DNA of 39,318 nt from a virus: IMG/VR virus record IMGVR_UViG_3300027898_000019, positions 1 through 39,318 of that record. One strand, written 5' to 3'. Shown in pieces: positions 20,647-29,368 of the stretch. A program made the translations under genes and the position numbers. Below the pieces are notes generated by a model that saw nothing but the letters and a program-made list of their open reading frames with translations, made no database searches and was not told the DNA's origin. The first letter of the stretch is position 1. Each line of letters begins with the position of its first letter.

Positions 20647-21860
20647 TCCTCGATATCCCGACTCCGAGGGTATTCAAGCCGCTGCTCAATCCTGCCCGTT
20701 ACAAGGGAGCTTATGGCGGGCGTGGTTCGGGAAAGTCTCATTTCTTTGCCCAGCTTGCAATCGAAGAGTCCATCCGCAGGAAGACGGACATTGTGTGTGT
20801 CCGGGAGAATCAGAAGTCTCTGGATCAGTCCGTCAAAAAGCTGCTGGAAAGCAAGATATCCGACATGAACGTCGGGGCGCACTTCGAGGTGCAGGACGCC
20901 AAGATAAAGAGCAAGAACGGGGGGATCATCATCTTCCAGGGGATGCAGAACCACACGGCCGAGTCAATCAAGTCGCTGGAAGGCTATAACGTGGCCTGGG
21001 TCGAGGAAGCTCAATCCCTGACGCAAAAGAGCCTGGACCTGCTCAGACCAACGATCCGCATGCCGGAATCCGAGTTGTGGTTTAGCTGGAATCCCAATTT
21101 CGCAACAGATCCAATAGACGTATTGCTGCGCAGCGAAATAACTCCTACTGGCGCCGTGGTGGTTGAGGTCAATTACCGGGACAACCCGTGGTTCCCTGAT
21201 GTGCTGCAAAAGGAGATGGAATATGACCGCTCCCGAGACCCGGACAAGTATGCCCACGTATGGCTGGGCGAGTATCAGAGGAACAGCGAGAGTCGGGTAT
21301 TCCGCAACTGGAAGGTTGAAGAGTTCGATGCAAAGCCCGGAACTGTCTTTAGGCTCGGGGCTGACTGGGGATTCTCGGTTGATCCCTCTGTGCTGGTTCG
21401 ATGCTATATCGATGGCAACAGGCTTTACGTCGATTGGGAAGCCTATCAGGTAGGCTGCGAGATCGTGAACCTGCCGGACCTATTCATGAGCATCCCGGAG
21501 GCCGAGAAGTGGCCGATTACCGCAGATTCAGCCAGACCCGAGACGATCAGCCACATGAAAAAGCACGGGTTTCCTAGGATTTTACCGGCTATCAAGGGCG
21601 CAAAGAGCTTAGAGGATGGAATAGAGTTCCTAAAGTCCTATGACATCATCGTGCATCCACGCTGCCAGCATGTGATTGACGAACTGACGATGTACAGTTA
21701 CAAGACGGATCCCCTCACCAACCAGGTACTGCCGCAGCTAGCCGATAAGGACAATCATTGCATTGATGCGCTGCGGTATGCATGTGAGGGAGCCAGGAGG
21801 GGGATTGTTAAGCGTCCGATCGCGCCACGACCGGTTTCTCATGCTGTATGGGCTGGATGA
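20643..21860 (+). CDS. Terminase large subunit (ATPase and nuclease)
   Basis: 405 residues from a GTG overlapping the previous stop (GTGA). ATPase: Walker A GGRGSGKS at 25-32 and Walker B NVAWVEEA at 116-123. RNase-H-like nuclease acids: Asp241 in GADWG, Asp296 in TADSA and Asp375 in DNHCIDALRY. It resembles the PBSX-type large terminases. The enzyme cuts concatemeric DNA and drives it into the procapsid through the portal encoded at 23447. Confidence 0.95.
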   Translation: MILDIPTPRVFKPLLNPARYKGAYGGRGSGKSHFFAQLAIEESIRRKTDIVCVRENQKSLDQSVKKLLESKISDMNVGAHFEVQDAKIKSKNGGIIIFQGMQNHTAESIKSLEGYNVAWVEEAQSLTQKSLDLLRPTIRMPESELWFSWNPNFATDPIDVLLRSEITPTGAVVVEVNYRDNPWFPDVLQKEMEYDRSRDPDKYAHVWLGEYQRNSESRVFRNWKVEEFDAKPGTVFRLGADWGFSVDPSVLVRCYIDGNRLYVDWEAYQVGCEIVNLPDLFMSIPEAEKWPITADSARPETISHMKKHGFPRILPAIKGAKSLEDGIEFLKSYDIIVHPRCQHVIDELTMYSYKTDPLTNQVLPQLADKDNHCIDALRYACEGARRGIVKRPIAPRPVSHAVWAG

Positions 21861-22087
21861 TGAAACTAAAATTCATGGACATGCCAATCATTTCCCTTAC
21901 CGCTACATCTAATGGGGTGCTTGTTTCGATTGGGAACTATGGTTGTGCCGCTGGGAAAGTGCCTACGACATTAGTTTTCAACGATATTGGCTATGGATCT
22001 ATTGGTGGGGATGACGGGCACGAAACGCTGGTGAGTTGGCTAATGCGGTATTACCAGGACAACGAGGACAAAGATGCTAAAGCTTGA
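21848..22087 (+). CDS. Unknown 79-residue protein after terminase
   Basis: The frame opens inside the terminase 3' end with ATGs at 21848, 21857 and 21860; the last two overlap or touch the terminase stop and are equally likely starts. The protein is a mixed beta domain with an acidic C terminus (WLMRYYQDNEDKDAKA). No family recognised. Confidence 0.6.
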   Translation: MGWMMKLKFMDMPIISLTATSNGVLVSIGNYGCAAGKVPTTLVFNDIGYGSIGGDDGHETLVSWLMRYYQDNEDKDAKA

Positions 22088-22541
22088 AGAGGTAGTGATT
22101 GACGAGTTCTTTGCCAACCAGCGCATGCCGCACGGGGTTCGCATCCGGCACATTGCGACGGGCATCCAGATCGAGGGGAACTGTGCCAGCGAGGCGAGCA
22201 AAGGCCAGCTGATTGATACGCTGATGACGAAGCTCTCTCAATTTGTCCCCGCAACGAGCCAGGAAGAGCATGGCAGGCCGACAGCGGATAACACCGACTT
22301 GCAGCGCCAAGTATGGGAGTTGCAGGCGCAGTTAGCCGCGTTGACTGGAAAGCAGGTAACTCCGAAGAAGCGTGGAAGGCCCGCGAAGGCCAAGACCGTT
22401 GAAGTCCTGTCGCCTGCGGGATACAGCGTGCTGGACCCGAGCAAAGTGCAGCCTCCTGCGGCTACGTTTGTCCAGGAGACGCGCAGTTTCAAGCCGCCGC
22501 AGACGGTTGCGGTTAGCCATGTGAAGGATATTGCCGCGTGA
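22074..22541 (+). CDS. 155-residue protein with AT-hook-like motif
   Basis: The N-terminal ~60 residues look like a small folded domain (VIDEFFANQRMPHGVRIRHI). A coiled-coil part follows (LQRQVWELQAQLAAL), then a basic KKRGRPAKAK at about 97-106 that matches an AT-hook (GRP core), and a Pro-rich tail. It could bind the minor groove of AT-rich DNA, perhaps at packaging or origin sites. Family unknown. Confidence 0.65.
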   Translation: MLKLEEVVIDEFFANQRMPHGVRIRHIATGIQIEGNCASEASKGQLIDTLMTKLSQFVPATSQEEHGRPTADNTDLQRQVWELQAQLAALTGKQVTPKKRGRPAKAKTVEVLSPAGYSVLDPSKVQPPAATFVQETRSFKPPQTVAVSHVKDIAA

Positions 22542-22825
22542 GTTGGATATCCGGCCTGGAGCATGAGGCGATCTGCACGCAGCTACGCGATGAGATTGCC
22601 CGGCTCCGCACCGGACTCGATTACGAGATCCATGCGCATAGGGACGATATTGAAGCGGTTAAGAGATCGTTAATTGACCGGTTCCAAGCGGCACAGAACG
22701 AGATCGAGCACTGGAAGCAAAAGGAAGCGCAGCAGAACCGCAGGCGCATCTTGGCAGAGGAAGAGGCTGCGGCTTATCTGGAACAGTTGCACTCGCTAAA
22801 GGCAAAGCATGAGCGTCGCGCGTGA
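22538..22825 (+). CDS. Coiled-coil protein, 95 residues
   Basis: GTG start overlapping the previous stop (GTGA). Almost the entire length is charged coiled coil (LRDEIARLRTGLDYEI, RFQAAQNEIEHWKQKEAQQN). It overlaps the next small gene by 17 bases. No enzymatic motif. Function unknown. Confidence 0.6.
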   Translation: MSWISGLEHEAICTQLRDEIARLRTGLDYEIHAHRDDIEAVKRSLIDRFQAAQNEIEHWKQKEAQQNRRRILAEEEAAAYLEQLHSLKAKHERRA

Positions 22826-22985
22826 GGTTGATTTGCTGGGCGAGTTCTACGATGCATGGGTCAAGCTGCATCGGCGTCGGCATGAGAAGGCTGAACGCGA
22901 GGAATTGGAAGGGCTGGCACAGGACTTGCTAGAGGCGCATACTGCGGTGGAAACTTATAGGAAGCGAAATGCCAGAAAGCACTGA
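22809..22985 (+). CDS. 58-residue helical protein
   Basis: ATG inside the end of the previous gene; the stop lies inside the start of the HNH gene. The product is one helical domain (EVDLLGEFYDAWVKLHRRRH, ELEGLAQDLLEAHTAVETY). Overlaps on both sides suggest it was there before the HNH gene. Function unknown. Confidence 0.55.
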   Translation: MSVAREVDLLGEFYDAWVKLHRRRHEKAEREELEGLAQDLLEAHTAVETYRKRNARKH

Positions 22986-23454
22986 TATCCCGCAGGCGTT
23001 AATTGAAATGCTGGACTATGACTCAATCACTGGCGATTTCACATGGAAGAGTGATGGAGCGGTGGCTGGCTCTAACGCTGGTCGTGGGTATCTGAAAATT
23101 GGTCATCGGGGCAGGAAATACTATTGCCATCGCCTTGCATGGGAGATGACCTACGGCGCGATTCCTGACGGCATGTTAATCGACCATATCGACGGGAATA
23201 AATCAGACAACAGCATCGCCAATCTGAGGCTTGCTACAAAATCTCAGAATGGATGCAATAGCAAACTGAACAGTAAGAATAAATGCGGCCTCAAGGGAGT
23301 GTCATGGTTTCCTCCAATGAAGGCATGGGCAGTAGAAATTAGGATTGGGGATAAGAGGCTTCGCTTGGGATATTATCCGAGCAAATATATGGCCCACAAC
23401 GCATACCGTTTTGCTGCGGGCATAGTTCATAAGGAATTTGCCCGCCATGTCTGA
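22969..23454 (+). CDS. HNH homing endonuclease with AP2-like DNA-binding domain
   Basis: 161 residues. The HNH core runs from CHRLAWEMTYGAIPDG through MLIDHIDGNKSDNSIANLRL. It is followed by an AP2-like domain (GVSWFPPMKAWAVEIRIG, then RLGYYPSKYMAHNAYRFAA). Domain order and the family-typical KSQNGCN spacer fit phage homing endonucleases. It sits between terminase-associated genes and the portal and overlaps both neighbours. It is a selfish element, distinct from the HNH at 7742 in its second domain. Confidence 0.9.
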   Translation: MPESTDIPQALIEMLDYDSITGDFTWKSDGAVAGSNAGRGYLKIGHRGRKYYCHRLAWEMTYGAIPDGMLIDHIDGNKSDNSIANLRLATKSQNGCNSKLNSKNKCGLKGVSWFPPMKAWAVEIRIGDKRLRLGYYPSKYMAHNAYRFAAGIVHKEFARHV

Positions 23455-25543
23455 TTCTTCCGATGTTGTTCTAGAAGCGGTTGAATTTCTCCGCAAGTCT
23501 AGTGATGCTGACTCCACCAACAGGTCCGAAGAGATGGAGGATCTGCGTTTTTCATATGGTGACCAGTGGAGTCAAACCATGCAAAATCAGAGGATATTAG
23601 AAAAACGTCCATTCTTCGTCATCAACGAGACGGAAACTTATATCCGCCAGATCACCAACCAGATCCGCCAGCAGCGTCCTCGGATCAAGGTTCACGGCAT
23701 CAACAACTCGGCGGATGCCAAGATCGCGGAGATTATTACCGGGGTCACGAGGCATATCGAGCAGATCAGCGATGCGGATACCGCCTATGACACGGCCATG
23801 GAGTTCGCTGTCCGTATTGGTCGCGGGTATCTAAGGCTGACAGCGGATTACACGAACGATAAGAGCATGGATCAGGACATCCTCATCCAGCCGGTATTTA
23901 ACCCGTTCACGGTCTATTTCGATCCCAATTCCATGCTGCCCGATGGCTCGGATGCCGAGGCTGCGCTAATCACGGATCTCGTGCCTAAAAAGGACTTTGA
24001 GCGGCTGTATCCCGATCAGGACATGACGGCATTCAATGCTCGGGCGACGGGTGATGTAACGGCGGAGTGGATCACCAAAGACACCATCCGGGTGGCCGAG
24101 TTTTACAAGATCAACCAGCAAAAGCGCAAACTCATTCAGTTGACGGGCGGAGCGATCTACTGGGATGACGAGGTTCCAGACCTTGGCCTGATGGCGAAAC
24201 ACGGAATCAAGGTGAAAGGGGAAAGACCTTCCTGGCGCAAGCAGGTGTGCTGGTACAAGGTGACCGGCGTTAGCGTCCTCGAAGAGAGAGTGTTGCCTGG
24301 AAGATACATCCCTATCGTGCCGTTTTATGGCGCGCACATGATTGTTGATGGACGAACCTACCGATTTGGCGTGGTTCGAGCGGCCAAAGACCCTCAGCGG
24401 ATGCTCAACTTCTGGCAGACGGCTGTGACGGAGCTAATCGCCCTGGCCCCGAAAGCGAAGACTGCCCTTGCAATGGGCATGGATACCGGGTTTGAGGATG
24501 AGTGGGCGCAGGCAAACGTCAAATCCCTGCCAGTGTTGCATTACAACCACAAAGATGACGCTGGCGAGCCATATCCGGCCCCCATGCCGATTGGGCAGTC
24601 TCCCGTACCGGAAGGGGCGATGGCTGCTGCGGAGGCCGCGCACAACAACCTACAGCGCGTGCTAGGCATGTTTGACCCGGCGATGAATGCTCCAGGGAAC
24701 CAGAGCGGGAAAGCCCTCAATTCCATGCAGCAGCAATCGGATATGAGCAATTTCCACTTCTATGACAATGGAACGCGCTCGATCAAGCATGTGGGGAGAA
24801 TCATTCTTAGCTGGCTGCCGACCTATTACGGCGAGAAGCGCGTCCTGCGGATCATTGGCGAGGATGGCAAGCCTGACACGATCACGATCAACGACACGGA
24901 CGCTATTGGCAAGATCGAGAACGACCTGACCGTTGGCGAGTATGACGTGGTGATGGAAACCGGGCCGGGATACAACTCCAAGCGCGAAGAGGGCGCGGAG
25001 ATGATCGCGGCGATGGTGAAAGCTGACCCACAACTCATGCAGATTGCCGGGGATTTGCTGTTCCGCAACATGGACTGGCCTGGGGCTGACATTATTGCCG
25101 ACCGCCTGGCTGCTGCCAACCCGCTGGCGCAGATCGACGATAAGAGCGACATCCCCCCGCGTGCGCAGATGATGATCAAGCAGCTTCAAACGCAGTTGCA
25201 GCAGGCTGGACAGCAGTTGCAGACGATGGGCCTTGCGCAGAAGTTCCAAGCGCATGTCGTGGCTGAGAAGGAGATTGCCGAGACGCATCGTCAGGAACTC
25301 AAAGAGGATCGAGAAGACAAGCGCCGGGCCATGGAGAACGAGAGCTATGCCCACGAGATCCATACCAAAGCCCTTACGAGCCTTGGGGTCGCAGAGATCA
25401 ACGGGATTATCCAGATCCTTACGAAGCACCTAGAGGCCGGAGAGAACGCCAAGGATCACGAGCGAGCGAAGGAGTTGGCAACGATTGAGCATGCGGCGGC
25501 CATGGAACAGGCTACTGCGGTTAATAACACCCCGGAGGATTAA
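23447..25543 (+). CDS. Portal protein, P22 gp1-like
   Basis: About 698 residues from the ATG of MSDSSDVV, which has AAGGA upstream; a TTG nine bases earlier is less likely. The P22-portal pattern includes RFSYGDQWSQTM, RPFFVINETETYIRQ, NQIRQQRPRIKV and NPFTVYFDPNSMLPDGSDAE. The C-terminal ~100 residues are long helices with coiled-coil character, as expected of a portal barrel. It forms the dodecameric DNA channel at one capsid vertex and is the binding site for the terminase and gp4-like protein. Confidence 0.92.
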   Translation: MSDSSDVVLEAVEFLRKSSDADSTNRSEEMEDLRFSYGDQWSQTMQNQRILEKRPFFVINETETYIRQITNQIRQQRPRIKVHGINNSADAKIAEIITGVTRHIEQISDADTAYDTAMEFAVRIGRGYLRLTADYTNDKSMDQDILIQPVFNPFTVYFDPNSMLPDGSDAEAALITDLVPKKDFERLYPDQDMTAFNARATGDVTAEWITKDTIRVAEFYKINQQKRKLIQLTGGAIYWDDEVPDLGLMAKHGIKVKGERPSWRKQVCWYKVTGVSVLEERVLPGRYIPIVPFYGAHMIVDGRTYRFGVVRAAKDPQRMLNFWQTAVTELIALAPKAKTALAMGMDTGFEDEWAQANVKSLPVLHYNHKDDAGEPYPAPMPIGQSPVPEGAMAAAEAAHNNLQRVLGMFDPAMNAPGNQSGKALNSMQQQSDMSNFHFYDNGTRSIKHVGRIILSWLPTYYGEKRVLRIIGEDGKPDTITINDTDAIGKIENDLTVGEYDVVMETGPGYNSKREEGAEMIAAMVKADPQLMQIAGDLLFRNMDWPGADIIADRLAAANPLAQIDDKSDIPPRAQMMIKQLQTQLQQAGQQLQTMGLAQKFQAHVVAEKEIAETHRQELKEDREDKRRAMENESYAHEIHTKALTSLGVAEINGIIQILTKHLEAGENAKDHERAKELATIEHAAAMEQATAVNNTPED

Positions 25544-26347
25544 ATGGCTGTTGTTCTAGTTTCCAACGAGAAGACGGAAGAGCCCAAAGTTGAAGAAGTC
25601 GCCGCTCCCGAGCCCGAAAAGAAGGACAAGCACGCTCCCAGCGAAAGAATCTCGACCCTTGCCGCCCAGCGCCGCGAAGCTCTTGCTGAGGCTGCCGAGG
25701 CCAAAAAGGAGCGAGATGAACTAAAGAAGAGACTCGATGCGATTGAGAACAAGGCGTCAGAGGACGAGCCGAAGCCCGATAAATTCACCGACGCTGTGGA
25801 GTTTGGTAAGGCTTATGGCAAATGGCTTGCAGCCAAAGAGCGAAAAGAGGATCAGGCCCGGAACGCTGCGGAAAGAGAACAGGCTGAGCAAAAGAAGCTG
25901 ATTGACTCCTGGAACAAGCGTTACACGAAGGTTGCACGGGAATATGAGGATTTCGAGGAAGTCATGGCGGATAAACTCGAAATCGCCCATGGCACGGTCA
26001 TTGACGCGATCATGGAAAGTGATATCGGGCCGCACATCAATTATTATCTATCGAAGAATCGAGAGGAAGCCGAGAAAATCAACGAAATGGGCGTTAAAGC
26101 AGCCCTGAAGTACCTGGGCAGGATCGAGGCGAGGATTGAATCCGAACTTGAATCGAAGGCTGAGGCAAGAAAGGCGGCTAAGGATGAGGATGGAACGCCG
26201 CGCCGCCGCCTACCGGAGCCTCCTGCGCCGATTAATCCTGTTCGCGGCATTGGCGCTACTGGCCTTGGCAACGTGGATTCATCGGGAAATGTGACTAATG
26301 CCAGGGCATTTAAGCAGGAAATGCGCAAAAAGATGTATGGCTACTAG
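25544..26347 (+). CDS. Scaffolding protein
   Basis: 267 residues starting directly after the portal stop. Highly charged and helical, Glu/Lys/Ala-rich throughout (EEVAAPEPEKKDKH, ALAEAAEAKKERDELKKRL), with a basic C-terminal end (FKQEMRKKMYG) that could bind coat, as in P22. Position between portal and coat is that of P22 scaffold gp8. No enzymatic motif. It should direct procapsid assembly and leave before or during packaging. Confidence 0.82.
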   Translation: MAVVLVSNEKTEEPKVEEVAAPEPEKKDKHAPSERISTLAAQRREALAEAAEAKKERDELKKRLDAIENKASEDEPKPDKFTDAVEFGKAYGKWLAAKERKEDQARNAAEREQAEQKKLIDSWNKRYTKVAREYEDFEEVMADKLEIAHGTVIDAIMESDIGPHINYYLSKNREEAEKINEMGVKAALKYLGRIEARIESELESKAEARKAAKDEDGTPRRRLPEPPAPINPVRGIGATGLGNVDSSGNVTNARAFKQEMRKKMYGY

Positions 26348-26509
26348 ACATGTAAGAAATACAGTGGTATTTTAGCCACTAATGCAATTCCCGCCGCCTG
26401 GAGTGTTATCCAGGACGATTAGCCCCCGCTAGGGGCGCATACCGCGTGAATCCTCCATGAGAGTTAGAGGGCTGTTGGTTGGCCTTCTTTCAACTTTTGT
26501 GGAGATGAC
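26348..26509 (+). promoter_or_regulatory. Structured leader between scaffold and coat genes
   Basis: 162 noncoding bases with several perfect stems: AGTGG/CCACT at about 26363-26380, CCTGGA-GTGTTA-TCCAGG, and GCCCC-CGCTA-GGGGC near 26421-26435. ATGC and GCAT flank the last two and could close a junction. No T-run follows, so it is not a plain terminator. It may set the ratio of coat to scaffold through attenuation, processing or mRNA stability. A GGAG site for coat lies at its end. Confidence 0.5.
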
Positions 26510-27775
26510 ATGAGCAACAATCTGCTTACCATCTCCAAGATCACCAACCTGGCGTTGATGGTCTTGGAGAACGAGCTTACCTTCGCCAGCGAAGTCAATC
26601 GAGACTATGACGACCAGTTTGCGGTTTCTGGAGCGAAGATCGGTAACACGGTCAACGTCCGCCGTCCTGGCCGCTTCATCGGCACGACCGGCCCGGCGCT
26701 CAACGTTGAGGACTTCAACGAGACGAGCATCCCGGTTGTCCTGACGACCCAATTCCACGTTGATTGCCAGTTCATCACGCAGGACATGGCCCTTAGCATG
26801 GATCTCTTCGGGGACCGTGTTCTCAAGCCCGCCATCGCTGCGGTTGCGAACCGCGTGGACCGTGACGGCCTCCTGATGGCTAAGAACAACACGGCGAATA
26901 TCGTCGGTGTTCCCGGCACCCGTCCGACTGGTCTTCTGACCTACCTCACCGCTGCTGCCTACGTTGATTCGGAAGGTGGCCCGCGTGACGGTCGGCGTGC
27001 GGTGGTGATCGAGCCCTTTACGTCTGCGGTCATCGTTGACTCGATCAAGGGTCTGTTTGTCCCGCAGGAAGCCATTGGCGAGCAGTATCGCAAGGGCCTG
27101 ATGGGGCGTGACTCTGGCGGGATGAACTGGAAGATGGACCAGAACGTGATTGCTCATACCTTCGGGTCCTGGGCTACCACGGCTGGCACGCTGACGGCCA
27201 ACACCTCGGGCGCTTTCACGGGCTCGCTGGCGACTGGATGGGCTGCTACCTCGACCATCACCCTGACCAACTCGCAGACTCTGACGCTCAACCAGGGCGA
27301 CACGATCCAGATTGCGGGTGTGTTTGCGGCGAACCCGCAGAACCGTCAGACTTACGGCGGCAACATCCTGCGTTCATTTGTCGTGACGCAAACCGTTACG
27401 GCTACGGCTGGTACGTTCTCGGTCACCGTTACCCCGGCGATCATCACGGGCGGCCAGTTCCAGAACGTCGTGGTGGGATCGACTTCGGCTACGGCTACGG
27501 TTACCCCGCTCTCGATTGCTGGTACGACTGCAACGGCGGTTGTTTCTCCGCAGAACGTTCTTTTCCATCGGAATGCGTACACCCTTGCGGTGGCCGATCT
27601 TCCGGTGCCTGAGGGCGTTGACTTTGCGGGCCGGGCAAGTGACGAGGAGACTGGGCTTTCGCTGCGGATCGTGCGTCAATACACGATCAACAACGACGCG
27701 CTGCCGACTCGTATTGAAATCCTCTACGGCTGGGCGCCGCTCTATCAAGAGCTTGCCTGCCGCATCGCCGCTTAA
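26510..27775 (+). CDS. Major capsid protein, P22 coat (gp5)-like
   Basis: 421 residues. The N-terminal half has the P22-coat pattern: LLTISKITNLALMVLENELT, NVRRPGRFIGTTGP, LTTQFHVDCQFITQD and an LKPAIAAVANRVDRDGL helix. Residues 215-355 are an Ala/Thr/Gly/Val-rich beta segment (TANTSGAFTGSL, VTVTPAIITGGQF) at the place of the P22 I-domain. The C terminus (RIEILYGWAPLYQELACRI) closes the HK97-like fold. GroES-like and scaffold genes in the same block fit its folding and assembly needs. Confidence 0.93.
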   Translation: MSNNLLTISKITNLALMVLENELTFASEVNRDYDDQFAVSGAKIGNTVNVRRPGRFIGTTGPALNVEDFNETSIPVVLTTQFHVDCQFITQDMALSMDLFGDRVLKPAIAAVANRVDRDGLLMAKNNTANIVGVPGTRPTGLLTYLTAAAYVDSEGGPRDGRRAVVIEPFTSAVIVDSIKGLFVPQEAIGEQYRKGLMGRDSGGMNWKMDQNVIAHTFGSWATTAGTLTANTSGAFTGSLATGWAATSTITLTNSQTLTLNQGDTIQIAGVFAANPQNRQTYGGNILRSFVVTQTVTATAGTFSVTVTPAIITGGQFQNVVVGSTSATATVTPLSIAGTTATAVVSPQNVLFHRNAYTLAVADLPVPEGVDFAGRASDEETGLSLRIVRQYTINNDALPTRIEILYGWAPLYQELACRIAA

Positions 27776-27784
27776 GGAGAAATC

Positions 27785-28222
27785 ATGGCGAATCCCGGAC
27801 CTGCTTCTTCGAGTTTTGGCAATTTCGTAATTGACCAGCAAAACGCCTATCGTCTGATGGCGTTTGCCAAGGGTGTGAACCTCTCGGCTGCTGGCGATAC
27901 CCTGATGAACGTCGTCACCACTGGGAACTGGGCTCCTGCGACAGTCGTTACCTGCAACAGCAACAGCTCTGTCCCGAACGTCGCCGCTGCCACCGTGGGG
28001 GTATATTCCGCCCCCGCGCAAGGCGGCACGACGGTCCTGACCACGGCTGCGCTGACGGGTCAGACGACCAGCGCATTTACCTATATCCGTGCGGCCACGA
28101 ACCCCGCAACTGGAATCTCCACGCCTCAGCTTTATGTGAACGTGGGCACTACGGTCGCTGCGGTTGGTGGCGTCAATGCGACGACGGATATTCTGGTGTA
28201 CGGCTACGATCTCCAGTCCTAA
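27785..28222 (+). CDS. Probable virion protein after coat (decoration or head accessory)
   Basis: 145 residues, AAGGAG in front of the ATG. The sequence is beta-rich and small-residue-rich (NAATDILVYGYDLQS at the end, TVVTCNSNSSVPNVAAATV in the middle). It follows coat by ten bases and ends just before a strong terminator, so coat and this protein may be made in excess of later genes. That fits a decoration protein; no family recognised. Confidence 0.6.
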   Translation: MANPGPASSSFGNFVIDQQNAYRLMAFAKGVNLSAAGDTLMNVVTTGNWAPATVVTCNSNSSVPNVAAATVGVYSAPAQGGTTVLTTAALTGQTTSAFTYIRAATNPATGISTPQLYVNVGTTVAAVGGVNATTDILVYGYDLQS

Positions 28223-28234
28223 TACCTCCCCTTC

Positions 28235-28259
28235 CCCCCGGTCATCCGGGGGATTTTTT
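28235..28259 (+). terminator. Rho-independent terminator inside the structural block
   Basis: CCCCCGG-TCAT-CCGGGGG with a following ATTTTTT. It lies 13 bases after the stop of the gene behind coat. It should stop most transcripts coming from coat and so lower expression of head-completion and tail genes. Confidence 0.88.
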
Positions 28260-28269
28260 GGAGATATAA

Positions 28270-28605
28270 ATGCCTAGCACCACCATACAAAGAGGGAACG
28301 CGCTGTTTGACACGCTCATCGCCCCTACTATCACTTGGTCTGGTTCGGTGGGCGCTACGTCTACCGCTGAACTGACTGCGACCATCCCTGGATTTCAGGT
28401 GGGCGATGTTATCTCTGGAACGTCTATTGGTGCTGCGCTGACGACTGGGCTTTCGTATACCAACTGGCGCGTGTCGGCACCTAACACGATTGCTGTTACC
28501 TGGGTGAACACGACGGCTGGCGCTCTTACCCCGCAATCCGGTCCTTGGAATATCGAGGTGATGCGCCCGGAGAATCCTTCCAATATTCCTGCTAATTTGG
28601 GATAA
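28270..28605 (+). CDS. Virion-associated beta protein, tandem paralogue A
   Basis: 111 residues with GGAGAT before the ATG. It starts MPSTTIQRGNALFD, contains TWSGSVGATSTAELTATI, and ends WNIEVMRPENPSNIP. The next gene is clearly a duplicate: the same opening, the same TWSGTVGATSAAELTATL block and the same RPENPNN ending. Small beta domains at this position may be head fibres or decoration. Function unknown. Confidence 0.65.
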   Translation: MPSTTIQRGNALFDTLIAPTITWSGSVGATSTAELTATIPGFQVGDVISGTSIGAALTTGLSYTNWRVSAPNTIAVTWVNTTAGALTPQSGPWNIEVMRPENPSNIPANLG

Positions 28606-28607
28606 AC

Positions 28608-28970
28608 ATGCCTCAAACTACCATCGGACGTGGAAATGAGCTTTATGACTGGCTTGTCCAGCCAGCAACGCTTACATGGTCGGGAACTGTAGGCGCTACG
28701 AGCGCGGCAGAACTGACCGCGACTCTTCAGGGAGTCAATGCGGGCGACTGCCTAGCGTCATTTGACTACAACCCTCCCTCTGGCACCGCGATTACTACGG
28801 CGCTTCCTTACGGGCTGTCGGCTAATAACTTTCGCATTGTCTCTGCCAACACGATTTCCGTTCTCTGGACGAACACGACGGCTGGTGCGCTGACCCCGCC
28901 TGCTGGTCCGTGGTACATCAACATCGTGCGCCCTGAGAACCCGAACAACCTTCCTGTGACGGCGGCGTAA
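28608..28970 (+). CDS. Virion-associated beta protein, tandem paralogue B
   Basis: 120 residues, beginning two bases after paralogue A. It differs mainly by a short insertion in the middle (SFDYNPPSGTA). NTTAGALTPPAGPWYINIV matches NTTAGALTPQSGPWNIEVM in A. Conservation of both copies suggests they assemble together or on different sites. Its stop overlaps the next ATG (TAATG). Confidence 0.65.
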   Translation: MPQTTIGRGNELYDWLVQPATLTWSGTVGATSAAELTATLQGVNAGDCLASFDYNPPSGTAITTALPYGLSANNFRIVSANTISVLWTNTTAGALTPPAGPWYINIVRPENPNNLPVTAA

Positions 28971-29368
28971 TGGGCTATTTCCGTCCTACTGGCGGGCAGC
29001 TTCATCTGGCATGCACTGCCACGCCCAGCACACCTGCGCAGCTTGCCGTTTCTGGTAGCTGGCAGAACCCGACGCAGGAGCAGGCGGTCCGCATCTTTAT
29101 CTTCAATGCGTCGGGATCTACGGAAGTCCATATCGCTTATGGGCCGACTGCCGCGATTGTGACTGCGATTGCAGGTGCGGGGGGGGACACGACAGCCGGG
29201 GTTCAGGATGCTGGGGTCATCAGTTTCGGCGGAACGGTGCCTACTGCCAGCCCTGGGTCAGTTGATTACATTTCCCTTCCTGCGAATAGCTTCATCAGCG
29301 CGTGGTGTGCTGTAGCGGCTCAGACAGCGGATGTGTATATCTGTCCCGGCGAAGAGACTACGCACTGA
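28970..29368 (+). CDS. Unknown beta-rich virion protein
   Basis: 132 residues, start overlapping the previous stop. Rich in Ala, Gly, Thr and Val (QAVRIFIFNASGSTEVHIAY, YISLPANSFISAW). It resembles a compact jelly-roll-like domain. Part of the uninterrupted structural series; exact role unknown. Confidence 0.6.
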   Translation: MGYFRPTGGQLHLACTATPSTPAQLAVSGSWQNPTQEQAVRIFIFNASGSTEVHIAYGPTAAIVTAIAGAGGDTTAGVQDAGVISFGGTVPTASPGSVDYISLPANSFISAWCAVAAQTADVYICPGEETTH

